DNA of 64,000 nt from Clavibacter sp. VKM Ac-2873 (GCF_015351075.1 NZ_JADKRS010000001.1:434001-498000), one strand, 5' to 3'; shown: positions 1 through 8,391, numbered from the stretch's first letter. Made by a program: numbers and translations. The notes: generated by a model from the letters alone, not told the origin.

Positions 1-858
1 GCCGTGGGGCTCCTGCCCGCACGCGAGGCGGAGCCCCACGAGGGCCGTGGCGATGACGCGTCCCGGGGCACCGTGATCCCCGCCGCGGCCGTCACGGGCG
101 ACGCCGTCGTCCGCCTCCTGCCCCGTGTCGCAATGCTGGTCGCGCTGGCCGGTGCCGGGTCCGCGGGGGCGGCGGGCATCCTCCGCGCCCACGCCGAGGG
201 CATGCACGACGCCGGTCCCCGCTCCGCCATCCTCGTCGGCCTCATCGCGGCGATCCACCTCGCCTGCTCGCCGTCCCGACGCACGTCGGCGATGGCCGAT
301 GCGGACACCGCCGTGATCCGCCGCGACACCGCACCCCCGCTGCACGACCGGGTGCTCGCGCTGGCAGCGATCATCATCGGCGGGGTCGTGGGCGTCGTCC
401 TCGTCGCCACGGGCGCGGCCGCTCCGGTGGAGACCGTGAGCGTGCCCGTCGCCGCCGCGCTCCTCGTCGTCGGCGCCCGACGCCTCGTGCACGACCCGTC
501 CGCCGGCAGCATGCCGCACCTCGCTCCCGGGCTCCTCGTCCTGCTGGTCCCCCCGCTTCTCGCGGATCTCGGGCCGAGCCCCGCCTGGCGCATCGTCGGC
601 CTCGGGATCCTGGCGCTCGCGACGCTGCTCGCGGGAGCGCGCCTGAGGCTCCGCGCGCCGTTCCTCATCGGCGCCGTCGTGCTGCTCCTCCACGCGATCG
701 CCCAGCTCTGGCCCTGGATCCGGGTCGCCTCCTCCACGGTGCCCTGGTGGGCGTGGGCGGGGATCGGCGGCGTCGTCCTCATCGCGGTCGCGGCCCGCTA
801 CGAGCAGCGCATCCGGGACGTGAAGGGCATGGCGGCCCGTGTCTCCTCGCTCCGCTGA
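1..858 (+). CDS. C-terminal part of a multi-pass membrane protein, 5' end outside the window
   Basis: The frame is open from the first base and ends with TGA at 856-858. A GTG at position 4 exists, but the protein almost certainly begins upstream. The visible 285 residues contain repeated Ala/Leu/Val-rich stretches typical of at least six membrane segments. It ends in a short basic tail with the pattern ARYEQRIRDVKG, which resembles the C-terminal region of large actinobacterial membrane proteins annotated SCO7613-like. That family link is from memory of the tail pattern only. No enzymatic motif is visible and the function is unknown. Confidence 0.6.
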   Translation, partial: AVGLLPAREAEPHEGRGDDASRGTVIPAAAVTGDAVVRLLPRVAMLVALAGAGSAGAAGILRAHAEGMHDAGPRSAILVGLIAAIHLACSPSRRTSAMADADTAVIRRDTAPPLHDRVLALAAIIIGGVVGVVLVATGAAAPVETVSVPVAAALLVVGARRLVHDPSAGSMPHLAPGLLVLLVPPLLADLGPSPAWRIVGLGILALATLLAGARLRLRAPFLIGAVVLLLHAIAQLWPWIRVASSTVPWWAWAGIGGVVLIAVAARYEQRIRDVKGMAARVSSLR

Positions 859-999
859 CCGGGGGACGCCGCGGGCCGATCCCCGCTCGCGACCCGGTAA
901 GCCATGCCTCAGCTTGCTTGCGGGCCGCGTCGGTATGCGCGAGATTGGCGGCATCGTCCGCAGCCCGCAGACCCGCATCGCCGCTCGAGGAGAGAACCC

Positions 1000-1485
1000 A
1001 TGACCGACACCGTCCACGTCCCCACCAGCTCCGCATCCGCCGACGTCGCCGCCGGGGTCGCGCAGTTCCTCAGCCCCGTCGTCGTCAACCTGCAGGCTCT
1101 CGCCGTCAACGGCAAGCAGGCCCACTGGCACGTCCGCGGCGCCAACTTCATCGGCGTGCACGAGTTCCTCGACGTCCTCGTCTCCCACGCGCAGGACTGG
1201 GCGGACACCGCCGCCGAGCGCGTCGTCGCCCTCGGCCTGCCGATCGACGCGCGCATCGAGACGGTCGCGGCGTCCACCACCACCGCCGCCCTCACGCCGG
1301 GCTTCCGCCCGTCGAGCGCCACCATCGCCGAGGTCATCGCCCAGATCGACGCGACCATGGAGCTCGTCAACCGCGCCGTGCAGGAGCTGGGCGACATCGA
1401 CGTCAACAGCCAGGACGTCGCCATCGAGATCGCCCGCGGGCTCGAGAAGGACCGCTGGTTCCTCTTCGCCCACATCAGCGAGTAG
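1000..1485 (+). CDS. dps: Dps-family ferritin-like DNA-binding protein
   Basis: The predicted 161-residue protein is a Dps/bacterioferritin-type dodecameric iron-storage and DNA-protection protein of the cytoplasm. It oxidises Fe(II), typically with hydrogen peroxide, and so limits hydroxyl radical damage. The ferroxidase ligands are present with the spacing of E. coli Dps: His42, His54, Asp58, Asp69 and Glu73, in the context KQAHWHVRG and HEFLDVL. The ATG at 1000 was chosen because GAGGAGAG lies at 986-993, a good ribosome binding site, and because the family begins close to this point. A longer in-frame ORF from 904 adds an Arg-rich stretch without homology. The gene is followed by a perfect hairpin and faces the nei-like gene. 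It is most likely a single-gene transcription unit. Confidence 0.93.
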   Translation: MTDTVHVPTSSASADVAAGVAQFLSPVVVNLQALAVNGKQAHWHVRGANFIGVHEFLDVLVSHAQDWADTAAERVVALGLPIDARIETVAASTTTAALTPGFRPSSATIAEVIAQIDATMELVNRAVQELGDIDVNSQDVAIEIARGLEKDRWFLFAHISE

Positions 1486-1514
1486 CGCCACCCGCGACGC
1501 CCGCCGCGACGGTC

Positions 1515-1548
1515 GAGGGGCCCGGATCCGATCGGATCCGGGCCCCTC
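1515..1548. terminator. Perfect 16-bp hairpin between convergent dps and nei-like genes
   Basis: Left arm 1515-1530 and right arm 1533-1548 pair perfectly with a 2-base centre. It lies 30 bases after the dps stop and 54 bases before the end of the opposing gene, so it can serve both directions. There is no U-tract, as is usual in very GC-rich actinobacteria. Confidence 0.75.
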
Positions 1549-1601
1549 CGTCGTGCCGGCGGCGGGTCAGCCGTCGACGGCCGTTCCGTCCCCGGCGCGC
1601 G

Positions 1602-2591
1602 TCATGCCTGGCAGTACGGGCACCAGTACAGCTTCCGGCCGGCGGCCTCCTCCATCACGACGTTCGTGCCGCAGACGCGGCACGGCAGCCCCTCGCGGTG
1701 ATAGACCCAGTGCCGGTCCGCGCGGTTGCGGAGCGCCGCGTCGAGCTTCGTGCCCCGCAGGCCGTCCATGGTCATCATCTGACCGACCTCGACGCCCTTG
1801 CGGAGGAGCTTCGACCAGTCGCGCCACAGGCCGCGCACGACGTCCTCGGGCACGTCGCGTCCCGGCGTGTGCGGGTTCTGCCGGGCCCGGAACAGCAGCT
1901 CGGCGCGGTACACGTTGCCGATCCCGCTGACGACGGCCTGGTCCATGAGCAGCAGGCCGATGGCGGTGGGCTTCTTCCGCACGGTCGCCGTGAACCGGTC
2001 CTCGGAGCGCTTGCCGCCGTCGACGAGCGGGTCCGGCCCCAGCTTGTCGATGGCCTGCTGCACCTCATCGGGGCTCGCGACGACGCACGCGGTCGGACCG
2101 CGGAGATCCGCCACCGCGCGTTCGGTGAGCAGGCGCACGCGCACCTGGCCCACGGGCTCCGGCGGCCACGCCTCGGCGGAGAACGGGTCGTGCACCTTCT
2201 CCTGCTCGGCCATGCGCAGGCGCGCGCGACGGGGCGCCCCGATGCTCGTGAGCGAGTCCTCCGCGTCGGAGTCGACGGGCGCGTCGTCGACGCGGTCGTC
2301 CACGGGCACGTCGCCGCGCATCCCGTTCTGCCCCATCCGGTTGAGCGTCGACACGTCGCCCGCGAAGTCCCACGCGCCGTAGAGGCCGAGGTGCACGCGC
2401 AGCCAGACGTCGCCGTCGAACTCGAGGAACATCTGCTTGCCCACCGCCTTCGCGGCGAGGAGCCGCCGGCCGTCGAGGACGGCGGCGCCCTCCGCGAACC
2501 GAAACTGCGGAGAGGACGCCTGCACGACGTCGCCCACGAAGTGCGCCTCGAACTGCTTCGCGATCCGGTGGATCGAATGCCCCTCGGGCAC
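1602..2591 (-). CDS. nei: Fpg/Nei-family DNA glycosylase
   Basis: This 329-residue protein is a bifunctional base-excision glycosylase/AP lyase of the Fpg/Nei family. The start GTG at 2591 gives the family N-terminus MPEGH, in which Pro2 is the catalytic nucleophile and Glu3 the second active-site residue. The C-terminus has the helix-two-turn-helix pattern (VVSGIGNVYRAE) followed by a four-cysteine zinc finger, CRVCG near residue 300 and CPYC at the end. Residues about 85-125 form an Asp/Ser-rich linker longer than in E. coli Nei, as in actinobacterial Nei2-type proteins. The start lies 6 bases after the rpiB stop, so the two genes are probably co-transcribed. The substrate (oxidised pyrimidines or others) cannot be read from sequence. 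Confidence 0.88.
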   Translation of the reverse strand: MPEGHSIHRIAKQFEAHFVGDVVQASSPQFRFAEGAAVLDGRRLLAAKAVGKQMFLEFDGDVWLRVHLGLYGAWDFAGDVSTLNRMGQNGMRGDVPVDDRVDDAPVDSDAEDSLTSIGAPRRARLRMAEQEKVHDPFSAEAWPPEPVGQVRVRLLTERAVADLRGPTACVVASPDEVQQAIDKLGPDPLVDGGKRSEDRFTATVRKKPTAIGLLLMDQAVVSGIGNVYRAELLFRARQNPHTPGRDVPEDVVRGLWRDWSKLLRKGVEVGQMMTMDGLRGTKLDAALRNRADRHWVYHREGLPCRVCGTNVVMEEAAGRKLYWCPYCQA

Positions 2592-2597
2592 GGCGGC

Positions 2598-3086
2598 CTA
2601 GTCGGTGACGGGGTGACCGGCGATGGCCCCCGTCGTCTCGTACTCGGCGAGCTGGGCGATGCGGCGCGCGTGCCGCTCCTCGGCGGAGAACGGCTCCGCG
2701 ATGAAGGCGTCGATGAAGGCCGTGGCCTCCTCGACCGTGTGCTGACGCGCGCCGATCGAGATCACGTTGGCGTCGTTGTGCTGGCGCGCGAGCACGGCGG
2801 TCGACAGGTTCCAGACGAGCGCCGCGCGCGCGCCCTCGACCTTGTTGGCGGCGATCTGCTCGCCGTTGCCCGATCCGCCGAAGACGACGCCCAGCGCGGT
2901 GGTGCCGTCGCGCTGGTCGGCGACGACGGCCCGAGCCGCGCGGATGCAGAACGACGGGTAGTCGTCGAGCGCGTCGTACGAGGTGGGGCCGTGGTCGACG
3001 ACGTCGTGCCCGGCCTCGGTCAGGTGGTCGGTGAGGAACCTCGAGAAGTCGAGGCCCGCGTGGTCGGTCGCGATGTGGATGCGCAT
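2598..3086 (-). CDS. rpiB: Ribose-5-phosphate isomerase B
   Basis: The 162-residue protein interconverts ribose 5-phosphate and ribulose 5-phosphate in the non-oxidative pentose phosphate pathway, in the cytoplasm. It shows the RpiB N-terminus with Asp8-His9 and the phosphate/anion-hole segment GSGNGEQIAANK. The E. coli-type catalytic cysteine is absent; instead Glu76 in GNGE matches the mycobacterial form, in which a glutamate is the general base. His103 (RQHND) fits the ring-opening histidine. The start has a strong AGGAGGAG ribosome site 8 bases upstream. It probably heads a two-gene unit with the glycosylase gene. Confidence 0.93.
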   Translation of the reverse strand: MRIHIATDHAGLDFSRFLTDHLTEAGHDVVDHGPTSYDALDDYPSFCIRAARAVVADQRDGTTALGVVFGGSGNGEQIAANKVEGARAALVWNLSTAVLARQHNDANVISIGARQHTVEEATAFIDAFIAEPFSAEERHARRIAQLAEYETTGAIAGHPVTD

Positions 3087-3149
3087 CGTGCACTCCTCCT
3101 GCCGCCCAGGCGGCGTCGTGCCCGCGGCGCGGGCGGTGCCGGACGCGCC

Positions 3150-3179
3150 GCGGCCGGACGCCCGTGAGCGTCCGGCCGC
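3150..3179 (-). terminator. 12-bp hairpin after the DsbA-like gene
   Basis: Arms 3150-3161 and 3168-3179 pair perfectly around a 6-base loop, 20 bases past the stop of the DsbA-like gene and before rpiB. It suggests the DsbA-like gene ends its own transcript here. Confidence 0.65.
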
Positions 3180-3198
3180 CGCGCGCGCGACGGGTGGG

Positions 3199-3825
3199 TC
3201 AGTCGAAGATGGGGCCGACGGTGCGCGAGCGCTTGATCTCGAAGAAGCCCGGGTAGCCGGCCACGGCGACGACGCCGTCCCACAGCTTCACGGCCTCCTC
3301 GCCCTTCGGCGCGGGCGAGATGACGGGGCCGAAGAAGGCCACGCCGTCGACCGCGATGACGGGCGTGCCGACGTCCTGGCCGACGCGCTCGATGCCGTCG
3401 AAGTGGCTGGCGCGCATCGGCTCGTCGTAGCGGTCGGTGCGGCTGGTCTCGGCGAGCTCGGCGGGGAGGCCGAGCTCGGCCAGCACCTCCGGGATCACGA
3501 CGTCGGCGTCCTTCTGGTCGCGGAGGTGGATCCGCGTGCCGAGGGCGTCGTACAGCGGCTTGACGTGCTCGGCTCCGTGCTCGGCCTCGACCGCGGCGAC
3601 GAGGCGCGTGAACCGGAGCGCGCGCGGGAGGAACGCGGCGAAGTTCGGGTCGTCGGCCTTGTCCTCGTTGAGGACGGCCAGGCTCATCACCCTCCAGGTG
3701 ATGTCGAGGTCGCGATGGCGGGCGACCTCGTCGACCCAGCGGGAGGTCATCCACGCCCAGGGGCAGGACGGGTCGAACCAGAACTCGACGGCGGTGGTGC
3801 GGGGGCTGCTCTGAACGTCGGACAT
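3199..3825 (-). CDS. DsbA/FrnE-family protein, mycothiol-dependent nitroreductase type, with CPWA active site
   Basis: The 208-residue protein has a thioredoxin-fold N-terminus with FWFDPSCPWAWMTSRW (Cys21-Pro-Trp-Ala24), a central helical insert and a C-terminal thioredoxin-fold end, the layout of Rv2466c-like mycothiol-dependent reductases. Rv2466c itself has CPWC. Here the second cysteine is Ala, so only monothiol chemistry is possible, perhaps via a mixed disulfide with mycothiol. There is no signal peptide, so it is cytoplasmic. ATG at 3825 lies 6 bases after a TAGGCT hexamer, which predicts a leaderless mRNA, although GAGGA just before the start could also act as a ribosome site if transcription begins further upstream. 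It is divergent from pepN. Confidence 0.85.
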   Translation of the reverse strand: MSDVQSSPRTTAVEFWFDPSCPWAWMTSRWVDEVARHRDLDITWRVMSLAVLNEDKADDPNFAAFLPRALRFTRLVAAVEAEHGAEHVKPLYDALGTRIHLRDQKDADVVIPEVLAELGLPAELAETSRTDRYDEPMRASHFDGIERVGQDVGTPVIAVDGVAFFGPVISPAPKGEEAVKLWDGVVAVAGYPGFFEIKRSRTVGPIFD

Positions 3826-3831
3826 TCCTCA

Positions 3832-3837
3832 AGCCTA
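3832..3837 (-). promoter_or_regulatory. -10-like TAGGCT for the DsbA-like gene
   Basis: TAGGCT on the minus strand ends 6 bases before the ATG at 3825, the spacing expected for a leaderless actinobacterial transcript. Confidence 0.5.
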
Positions 3838-3852
3838 GGTCAGCCGACGCCA

Positions 3853-3858
3853 TAGGAT
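3853..3858 (+). promoter_or_regulatory. -10-like TAGGAT for pepN
   Basis: TAGGAT lies on the plus strand in the 150-base divergent region. Transcription would start near 3865 and give a leader of about 110 bases before the pepN ATG at 3976. An in-frame ATG at 3868 is discussed among the rejected items. Confidence 0.4.
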
Positions 3859-3975
3859 CGGCTTCGAATGCGGCGCCGCTCCGCCCGCCACCCGTGGTCC
3901 CCGACCGCCAGGTGCACCGTCGCGCGAGCGCGTCCGCCGATCGGCCCACCCATCTCACGGACGAGCAGGAGCACC

Positions 3976-6519
3976 ATGCCAGGAGAGAACCTCACCCGCG
4001 TCGAGGCCGAGGAGCGCGCCACGCTCCTCGCCGTGTCCGAGTACGACGTGACGCTCGACCTCACCCGGGGCGCGGAGGTGTTCGGATCCACCACGACCGT
4101 GCGCTTCACCGCGACGGCGGGCGCGTCCACCTTCATCGACGCGATCAACCGCACGGTGCACGCGGTCACGCTCAACGGCCGCGAGCTCGACCCGGCCGAC
4201 GTCAGCGACGGCGTCCGCATCCGCCTCGACGACCTCGCGCAGGAGAACGAGCTCACGGTCGTCGCCGACGCCATGTACACGAACACCGGCGAGGGCCTGC
4301 ACCGCTTCGTGGATCCCGTCGACGACGAGGTCTACCTGTACTCGCAGTTCGAGGTGCCCGACTCCCGCCGCATGTTCGCGGTGTTCGAGCAGCCCGACCT
4401 CAAGGCGGTCTTCCGCTTCACGGTCACCGCGCCGTCGCACTGGGAGGTCGTGTCCAACTCCCCGACGCCCGAGCCGACGGCCGCAGCTGACGGCGCATCC
4501 ACGTGGACCTTCGAGCCGACGCTCCGCATGTCGAGCTACATCACGGCGCTCATCGCGGGCCCCTACGGCGTCGTCCGCAGCGAGCTCACCTCGAGCGACG
4601 GCCGCACGATCCCGCTCGGCGTCTTCGCCCGCAAGTCGCTCATGGAGCACCTCGACGCCGACTACGTCTTCGAGAAGACCCGCGAGGGCTTCGCGTTCTA
4701 CGAGGAGCGCTTCGCGTACCCGTACCCGTTCCCCAAGTACGACCAGCTCTTCGTCCCCGAGTTCAACGCGGGCGCGATGGAGAACGCCGGCGCCGTCACG
4801 TTCGTGGAGAGCTACGTCTTCCGCTCGAAGGTCACGGACGCGGTGAAGGAGCGCCGGGTCACGACGATCCTGCACGAGCTCGCGCACATGTGGTTCGGCG
4901 ACCTGGTCACCATGAAGTGGTGGGACGACCTGTGGCTGAACGAGTCCTTCGCGACCTACATCTCGACCCTGGCGACCGCCGAGGGCACCGAGTGGACCGG
5001 CGCCTGGACTACGTTCAACGCCGGCGAGAAGTCCTGGGCCTACAACCAGGACCAGCTGCCGAGCACGCACCCCGTCTACGCGACCATCAACGACCTGGAG
5101 GACGTGCAGGTCAACTTCGACGGCATCACGTACGCCAAGGGCGCGTCGGTGCTCCGCCAGCTCGTCGCCTACGTCGGCCAGGACGAGTTCCTGGCGGGCG
5201 TCGCCGCGTACTTCCAGCGCCACGCGTTCGGCAACTCGACGCTCCGCGACTTCACCACGGAGCTCGAGGGCACGAGCGGCCGCGACCTCGAGCGCTGGAC
5301 CGACCTGTGGCTGAAGACCTCCGGCGTCAACACGCTGCGCCCCGAGATCGAGACCGACGAGGACGGCGTCATCACGTCGTTCGCCGTGCTGCAGGAGGCG
5401 GCGGCGGACTACCCCACGCTCCGCCCGCACCGCCTGGCCATCGGCTTCTACGAGCTGCGGGACGCGCACCTCGTCCGCACCGAGCGCGTCGAGCTCGACG
5501 TCGACGGCGACCGGACCGAGGTCGCCGAGCTCGTCGGCCGCCAGCGCCCTGCCCTCGTGCTGCTGAACGACGACGACCTCACCTACGCGAAGATCCGCCT
5601 GGATCCCGCGTCGCTCGAGGTCGCGATGCGCCACCTCGCCGCGTTCGAGGACTCGCTCGCCCGCTCGCTCGTCTTCGCCTCCGTGTGGGACGCGACGCGC
5701 GACGGCGAGATCCGCGCCCGCGACTACGCGCGGCTCGTGCTCGACAACGTCGCGACCGAGGACGAGTCGACCGCGCTCCGCTACGCGCTCGGGCAGCTCA
5801 CGGTCGCCGCGTCGTCGTACTCGGCGCCCGACCACCGCGACGAGCTGCTGGCGACGGTCGCATCCGAGCTGTGGGCGCTCACCGCGCAGGCGGCGCCCGG
5901 ATCCGACAACCAGTTCCAGTTCCTGCGCACCTTCGCGCAGGTCGCCCAGGAGCCGGCCCAGCTGGATCACGTGCAGGCGCTCCTCGACGGCACCGAGACG
6001 CTCGAGGGCGTCGAGATCGACGCGGACCTCCGCTGGGAGCTGCTGACCGCGCTCGTCGCGGGCGGTCGCGCCGGCACCGCCGAGATCGACCAGGCCCTCG
6101 CGGCCGACCGCACGGCCACGGGCGCGCAGTCCGCGGCGCAGGCGCGCGCGGCGCTGCCGACGGCCGAGGGCAAGCGGGCGGCGTGGGCGTCGGTGTGGGA
6201 GGCCGACACCGCGCCGAACACGATCGTGCGCACGACGGGGCTCGGCTTCCGCCGCGCGGCGGACACCGAGCTGCTGCGGCCGTACGTGGGCGCCTACTTC
6301 GACGCGCTGCAGGGCGTGTGGGAGTCGCGCAGCTACGCGATCGCCGCGGCGCTCATCGGCGGCTTCTACCCGTCGCCGCTCGCCGACGAGGAGCTGCGCG
6401 ACGCGACCGTCGCCTGGCTCGACGCGAACCCCGAGCCGCCGGCGCTCCGCCGTCTCGTCAGCGAGCTGCTGTCGGGCGTCGAGCGGGCGCTCCGCGCGCA
6501 GGCGAAGGACGCCGAGTAG
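3976..6519 (+). CDS. pepN: Aminopeptidase N (M1 metallopeptidase)
   Basis: The 847-residue zinc aminopeptidase removes N-terminal residues from peptides in the cytoplasm. The family length (about 850-870) matches. The substrate-recognition loop GAMEN is near residue 265, the zinc motif HELAH with the following WFGD near 300, and the third zinc ligand in NESFATY about 20 residues later. The C-terminal half is the helical ERAP1-like domain. ATG at 3976 was chosen because AGGAG lies at 3967-3971 and MPGENLTR is the usual family start. The upstream in-frame extension is Arg-rich with rare codons. A terminator hairpin follows. Confidence 0.95.
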   Translation: MPGENLTRVEAEERATLLAVSEYDVTLDLTRGAEVFGSTTTVRFTATAGASTFIDAINRTVHAVTLNGRELDPADVSDGVRIRLDDLAQENELTVVADAMYTNTGEGLHRFVDPVDDEVYLYSQFEVPDSRRMFAVFEQPDLKAVFRFTVTAPSHWEVVSNSPTPEPTAAADGASTWTFEPTLRMSSYITALIAGPYGVVRSELTSSDGRTIPLGVFARKSLMEHLDADYVFEKTREGFAFYEERFAYPYPFPKYDQLFVPEFNAGAMENAGAVTFVESYVFRSKVTDAVKERRVTTILHELAHMWFGDLVTMKWWDDLWLNESFATYISTLATAEGTEWTGAWTTFNAGEKSWAYNQDQLPSTHPVYATINDLEDVQVNFDGITYAKGASVLRQLVAYVGQDEFLAGVAAYFQRHAFGNSTLRDFTTELEGTSGRDLERWTDLWLKTSGVNTLRPEIETDEDGVITSFAVLQEAAADYPTLRPHRLAIGFYELRDAHLVRTERVELDVDGDRTEVAELVGRQRPALVLLNDDDLTYAKIRLDPASLEVAMRHLAAFEDSLARSLVFASVWDATRDGEIRARDYARLVLDNVATEDESTALRYALGQLTVAASSYSAPDHRDELLATVASELWALTAQAAPGSDNQFQFLRTFAQVAQEPAQLDHVQALLDGTETLEGVEIDADLRWELLTALVAGGRAGTAEIDQALAADRTATGAQSAAQARAALPTAEGKRAAWASVWEADTAPNTIVRTTGLGFRRAADTELLRPYVGAYFDALQGVWESRSYAIAAALIGGFYPSPLADEELRDATVAWLDANPEPPALRRLVSELLSGVERALRAQAKDAE

Positions 6520-6536
6520 GCACCATCGCCCCATCC

Positions 6537-6570
6537 GAGGGGGACGGTCGCGCACGCGGCCGTCCCCCTC
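6537..6570 (+). terminator. 11-bp hairpin after pepN
   Basis: Arms 6537-6547 and 6560-6570 are exact complements with a 12-base loop, beginning 17 bases after the pepN stop. Confidence 0.7.
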
Positions 6571-6627
6571 GTCGTCCCTCCGGCCGCACCTGCGCACGGA
6601 CCCAGGGCCGGCCGGGGAGGCCGCCGG

Positions 6628-6633
6628 TACACT
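6628..6633 (+). promoter_or_regulatory. -10-like TACACT upstream of the mscS-globin unit
   Basis: TACACT ends 7 bases before an ATG at 6641 that opens a 16-codon frame. Transcription from about 6641 would give the mscS gene a 41-base leader. Confidence 0.5.
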
Positions 6634-6640
6634 CGGCCGG

Positions 6641-6691
6641 ATGACCTCCCCTCTCCTCATCCCCCTCGGAAGCGCGTCGCGATGGACCTGA
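6641..6691 (+). other. Possible leaderless 16-codon upstream ORF overlapping the mscS start
   Basis: ATG at 6641 sits at the predicted transcription start. The frame reads MTSPLLIPLGSASRWT and stops with TGA at 6689-6691, so it overlaps the mscS start (6682) by 10 bases in another frame. This geometry would allow translational coupling. It is equally possible that the ATG is incidental and the stretch is just a leader with GGAAG at 6668-6672 as ribosome site. Confidence 0.25.
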
Positions 6692-7989
6692 GCATGGTGT
6701 GCTGCGGCGACGGGTCGTTCTTCTCCACGTGGGGCGTGCTGATCCAGGTCGTCTCGATCGTCGTCGGCGCGTTCATCGCCCGCTGGATCCTCCTCGTGGT
6801 GATCCGCAACACGGTCGACCAGATCGTCTCGGGCGTGAAGAAGCGGCAGAACGTCGACGACACGCAGTCGATCCAGGCGTCTCCGCTGACGGCCGTCCGC
6901 GTCGTGCAGCGCACCCGGACGCTCGGCAGCGTCCTCAGCAACATCACGACGGTCGTCATCGTCGTCATCGCGCTGTCGCTCGCCATCACCGCGGTCAACC
7001 CGGACATCCTCAGCTCCCTCGCCCTCCTCACCGCCGCCCTCGGCGCCGGCCTCGGCTTCGGCGCGCAGAACATCGTCAAGGACATCCTCAACGGCCTGTT
7101 CATGGTCGTGGAGGACCAGCTCGGCGTCGGCGACGTCGTCGACGTGGGCCCCGCGACGGGCGTCGTCGAGACCGTCGGCATCCGCATCACCACCCTCCGC
7201 GACGTCAACGGCACGCTCTGGTTCGTCCGCAACGGCGAGATCCTCCGCGTCGGCAACATGTCGCAGGGCTGGGCGCGCGTGGTCATCGACCTCGCCGTCC
7301 CCTACGACGCCGACGTGCAGGCCGTGCAGGAGCGCATGCTCGCCACCGCGACGGAGCTCGCGTCCACCCCGAAGTGGCGCTCCCGCATCGTCGAGAAGCC
7401 CGAGCTCTGGGGCATCGAGTCGATCTCCGAGTCCGCCGTCGTGATCCGCGTGGTCGTCAAGACGCGCAGCAACGCGCGCGACGACGTCTCCCGCGAGCTC
7501 CGCGGCCGGCTCAAGGCGGCCCTCGATGCCATGGGCGTCACCCTGCCGTCGCTCACCGCCGTGGTGCTCACGGGCTTCGACAGCGCGGCGAGCGTCGGCG
7601 GCGCGCACCCCCCGCGCACCGCGTCCACGCCCGTGCAGCAGCCCGAGCAGCCGGCTCCCCGCAAGCGCGCCGCCCGGAAGGTCGCGCAGCGGCAGCCCGG
7701 GTCCCCGGCGGCCGGATCCGCGTCCCCCGTCGTCCGCGGCGCGGCCGGCTCCCGTCCCGACCCGCGATCGACGCAGATGATCCCCGCGCAGGACCCGGCG
7801 CCGGCGCGGGAGCCGGACGAGGACGAGGTCACCGCGACCTGGACCGTCCTCCCCGAGGACCCGGCGGCCGCGGCGCGGCCGGAGGACGACGCCGACGTGG
7901 AGGCCGCAGCCGAGGACGCCGCTCCCCCCAAGCCGCCCCGCGCGCCGCGCCAGCCCCGGAAGCCCGCGACGCCGCCCGAGGGATCCTGA
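6682..7989 (+). CDS. MscS-family small-conductance mechanosensitive channel
   Basis: The 435-residue protein is a membrane channel that opens under membrane tension and releases solutes after hypo-osmotic shock. The N-terminal half shows three hydrophobic segments. The third is Ala/Gly-rich with the pattern LLTAALGAGLGFGAQNIVKDILNG split around residues 113-136, the pore-helix signature of MscS. The beta domain follows (QLGVGDVVDVG, then LRDVNGTLWFVRNGEI). The last 140 residues are a Pro/Ala/Arg/Glu-rich disordered tail unlike E. coli MscS. ATG at 6682 has GGAAG upstream; ATG at 6694 is an alternative. The stop overlaps the globin start (TGATG), so the two are translated together. Confidence 0.88.
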   Translation: MDLSMVCCGDGSFFSTWGVLIQVVSIVVGAFIARWILLVVIRNTVDQIVSGVKKRQNVDDTQSIQASPLTAVRVVQRTRTLGSVLSNITTVVIVVIALSLAITAVNPDILSSLALLTAALGAGLGFGAQNIVKDILNGLFMVVEDQLGVGDVVDVGPATGVVETVGIRITTLRDVNGTLWFVRNGEILRVGNMSQGWARVVIDLAVPYDADVQAVQERMLATATELASTPKWRSRIVEKPELWGIESISESAVVIRVVVKTRSNARDDVSRELRGRLKAALDAMGVTLPSLTAVVLTGFDSAASVGGAHPPRTASTPVQQPEQPAPRKRAARKVAQRQPGSPAAGSASPVVRGAAGSRPDPRSTQMIPAQDPAPAREPDEDEVTATWTVLPEDPAAAARPEDDADVEAAAEDAAPPKPPRAPRQPRKPATPPEGS

Positions 7990-8384
7990 TGGCCGACCTG
8001 CTCGCGAGCTCGTTCTACGACGACGTCGGCGGCCGCCCCACGTTCGAGAGGCTCGTCCGCGAGTTCTACCGGGGCGTCGCCGAGGACCCCGTGCTCGTCG
8101 CGATGTACCCGGAGGAGGACCTCGAGGGCGCGATCCAGCGTCTCACCGGCTTCCTCGAGCAGTACTGGGGCGGCCCCACGACCTACAGCGACGAGCGCGG
8201 CCACCCCCGGCTGCGGATGCGGCACATGCCGTTCCGCGTCAACCCCGACGCGCGCGACCGCTGGCTCGCGCACATGCGCGTGGCCGTCGACTCGCTGGAC
8301 CTGTCGCCGATGCACGAGGCGCAGCTCTGGGACTACCTCGAGCGCGCCGCCCACGCGATGGTCAACACGTTCGACGAGTCCTGA
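7989..8384 (+). CDS. glbO: Group II truncated haemoglobin (trHbO)
   Basis: The 131-residue cytoplasmic haem protein belongs to the truncated 2-on-2 globins of group II, linked in mycobacteria to oxygen binding and peroxide or NO chemistry. The B10 tyrosine is in EFYRGV (Tyr27), the proximal histidine in RHMPF (His79) and the group II hallmark Trp in RWLAHM (Trp92). Length matches the family. The ATG at 7989 shares its A with the TGA stop of the channel gene, which couples their translation. The partner channel suggests no direct biochemical link, only shared expression. Confidence 0.93.
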   Translation: MADLLASSFYDDVGGRPTFERLVREFYRGVAEDPVLVAMYPEEDLEGAIQRLTGFLEQYWGGPTTYSDERGHPRLRMRHMPFRVNPDARDRWLAHMRVAVDSLDLSPMHEAQLWDYLERAAHAMVNTFDES

Positions 8385-8391
8385 CGGGCGG

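Noticed and set aside
3868-3975. 36-codon N-terminal extension of PepN from ATG 3868, only 9 bases after TAGGAT
   Set aside because: It contains many rare codons (AGG, CGA, TCA, CCA) and Arg-rich low complexity. The internal ATG 3976 has a good ribosome site and the family start, so the stretch is treated as leader.
3955-7608. Very long antisense open frame (about 1217 codons) opposite pepN and mscS
   Set aside because: In GC-rich DNA with G/C third positions, antisense frames stay open. It is Arg/Asp/Gly/Val-rich with no domain, and the plus-strand genes are certain.
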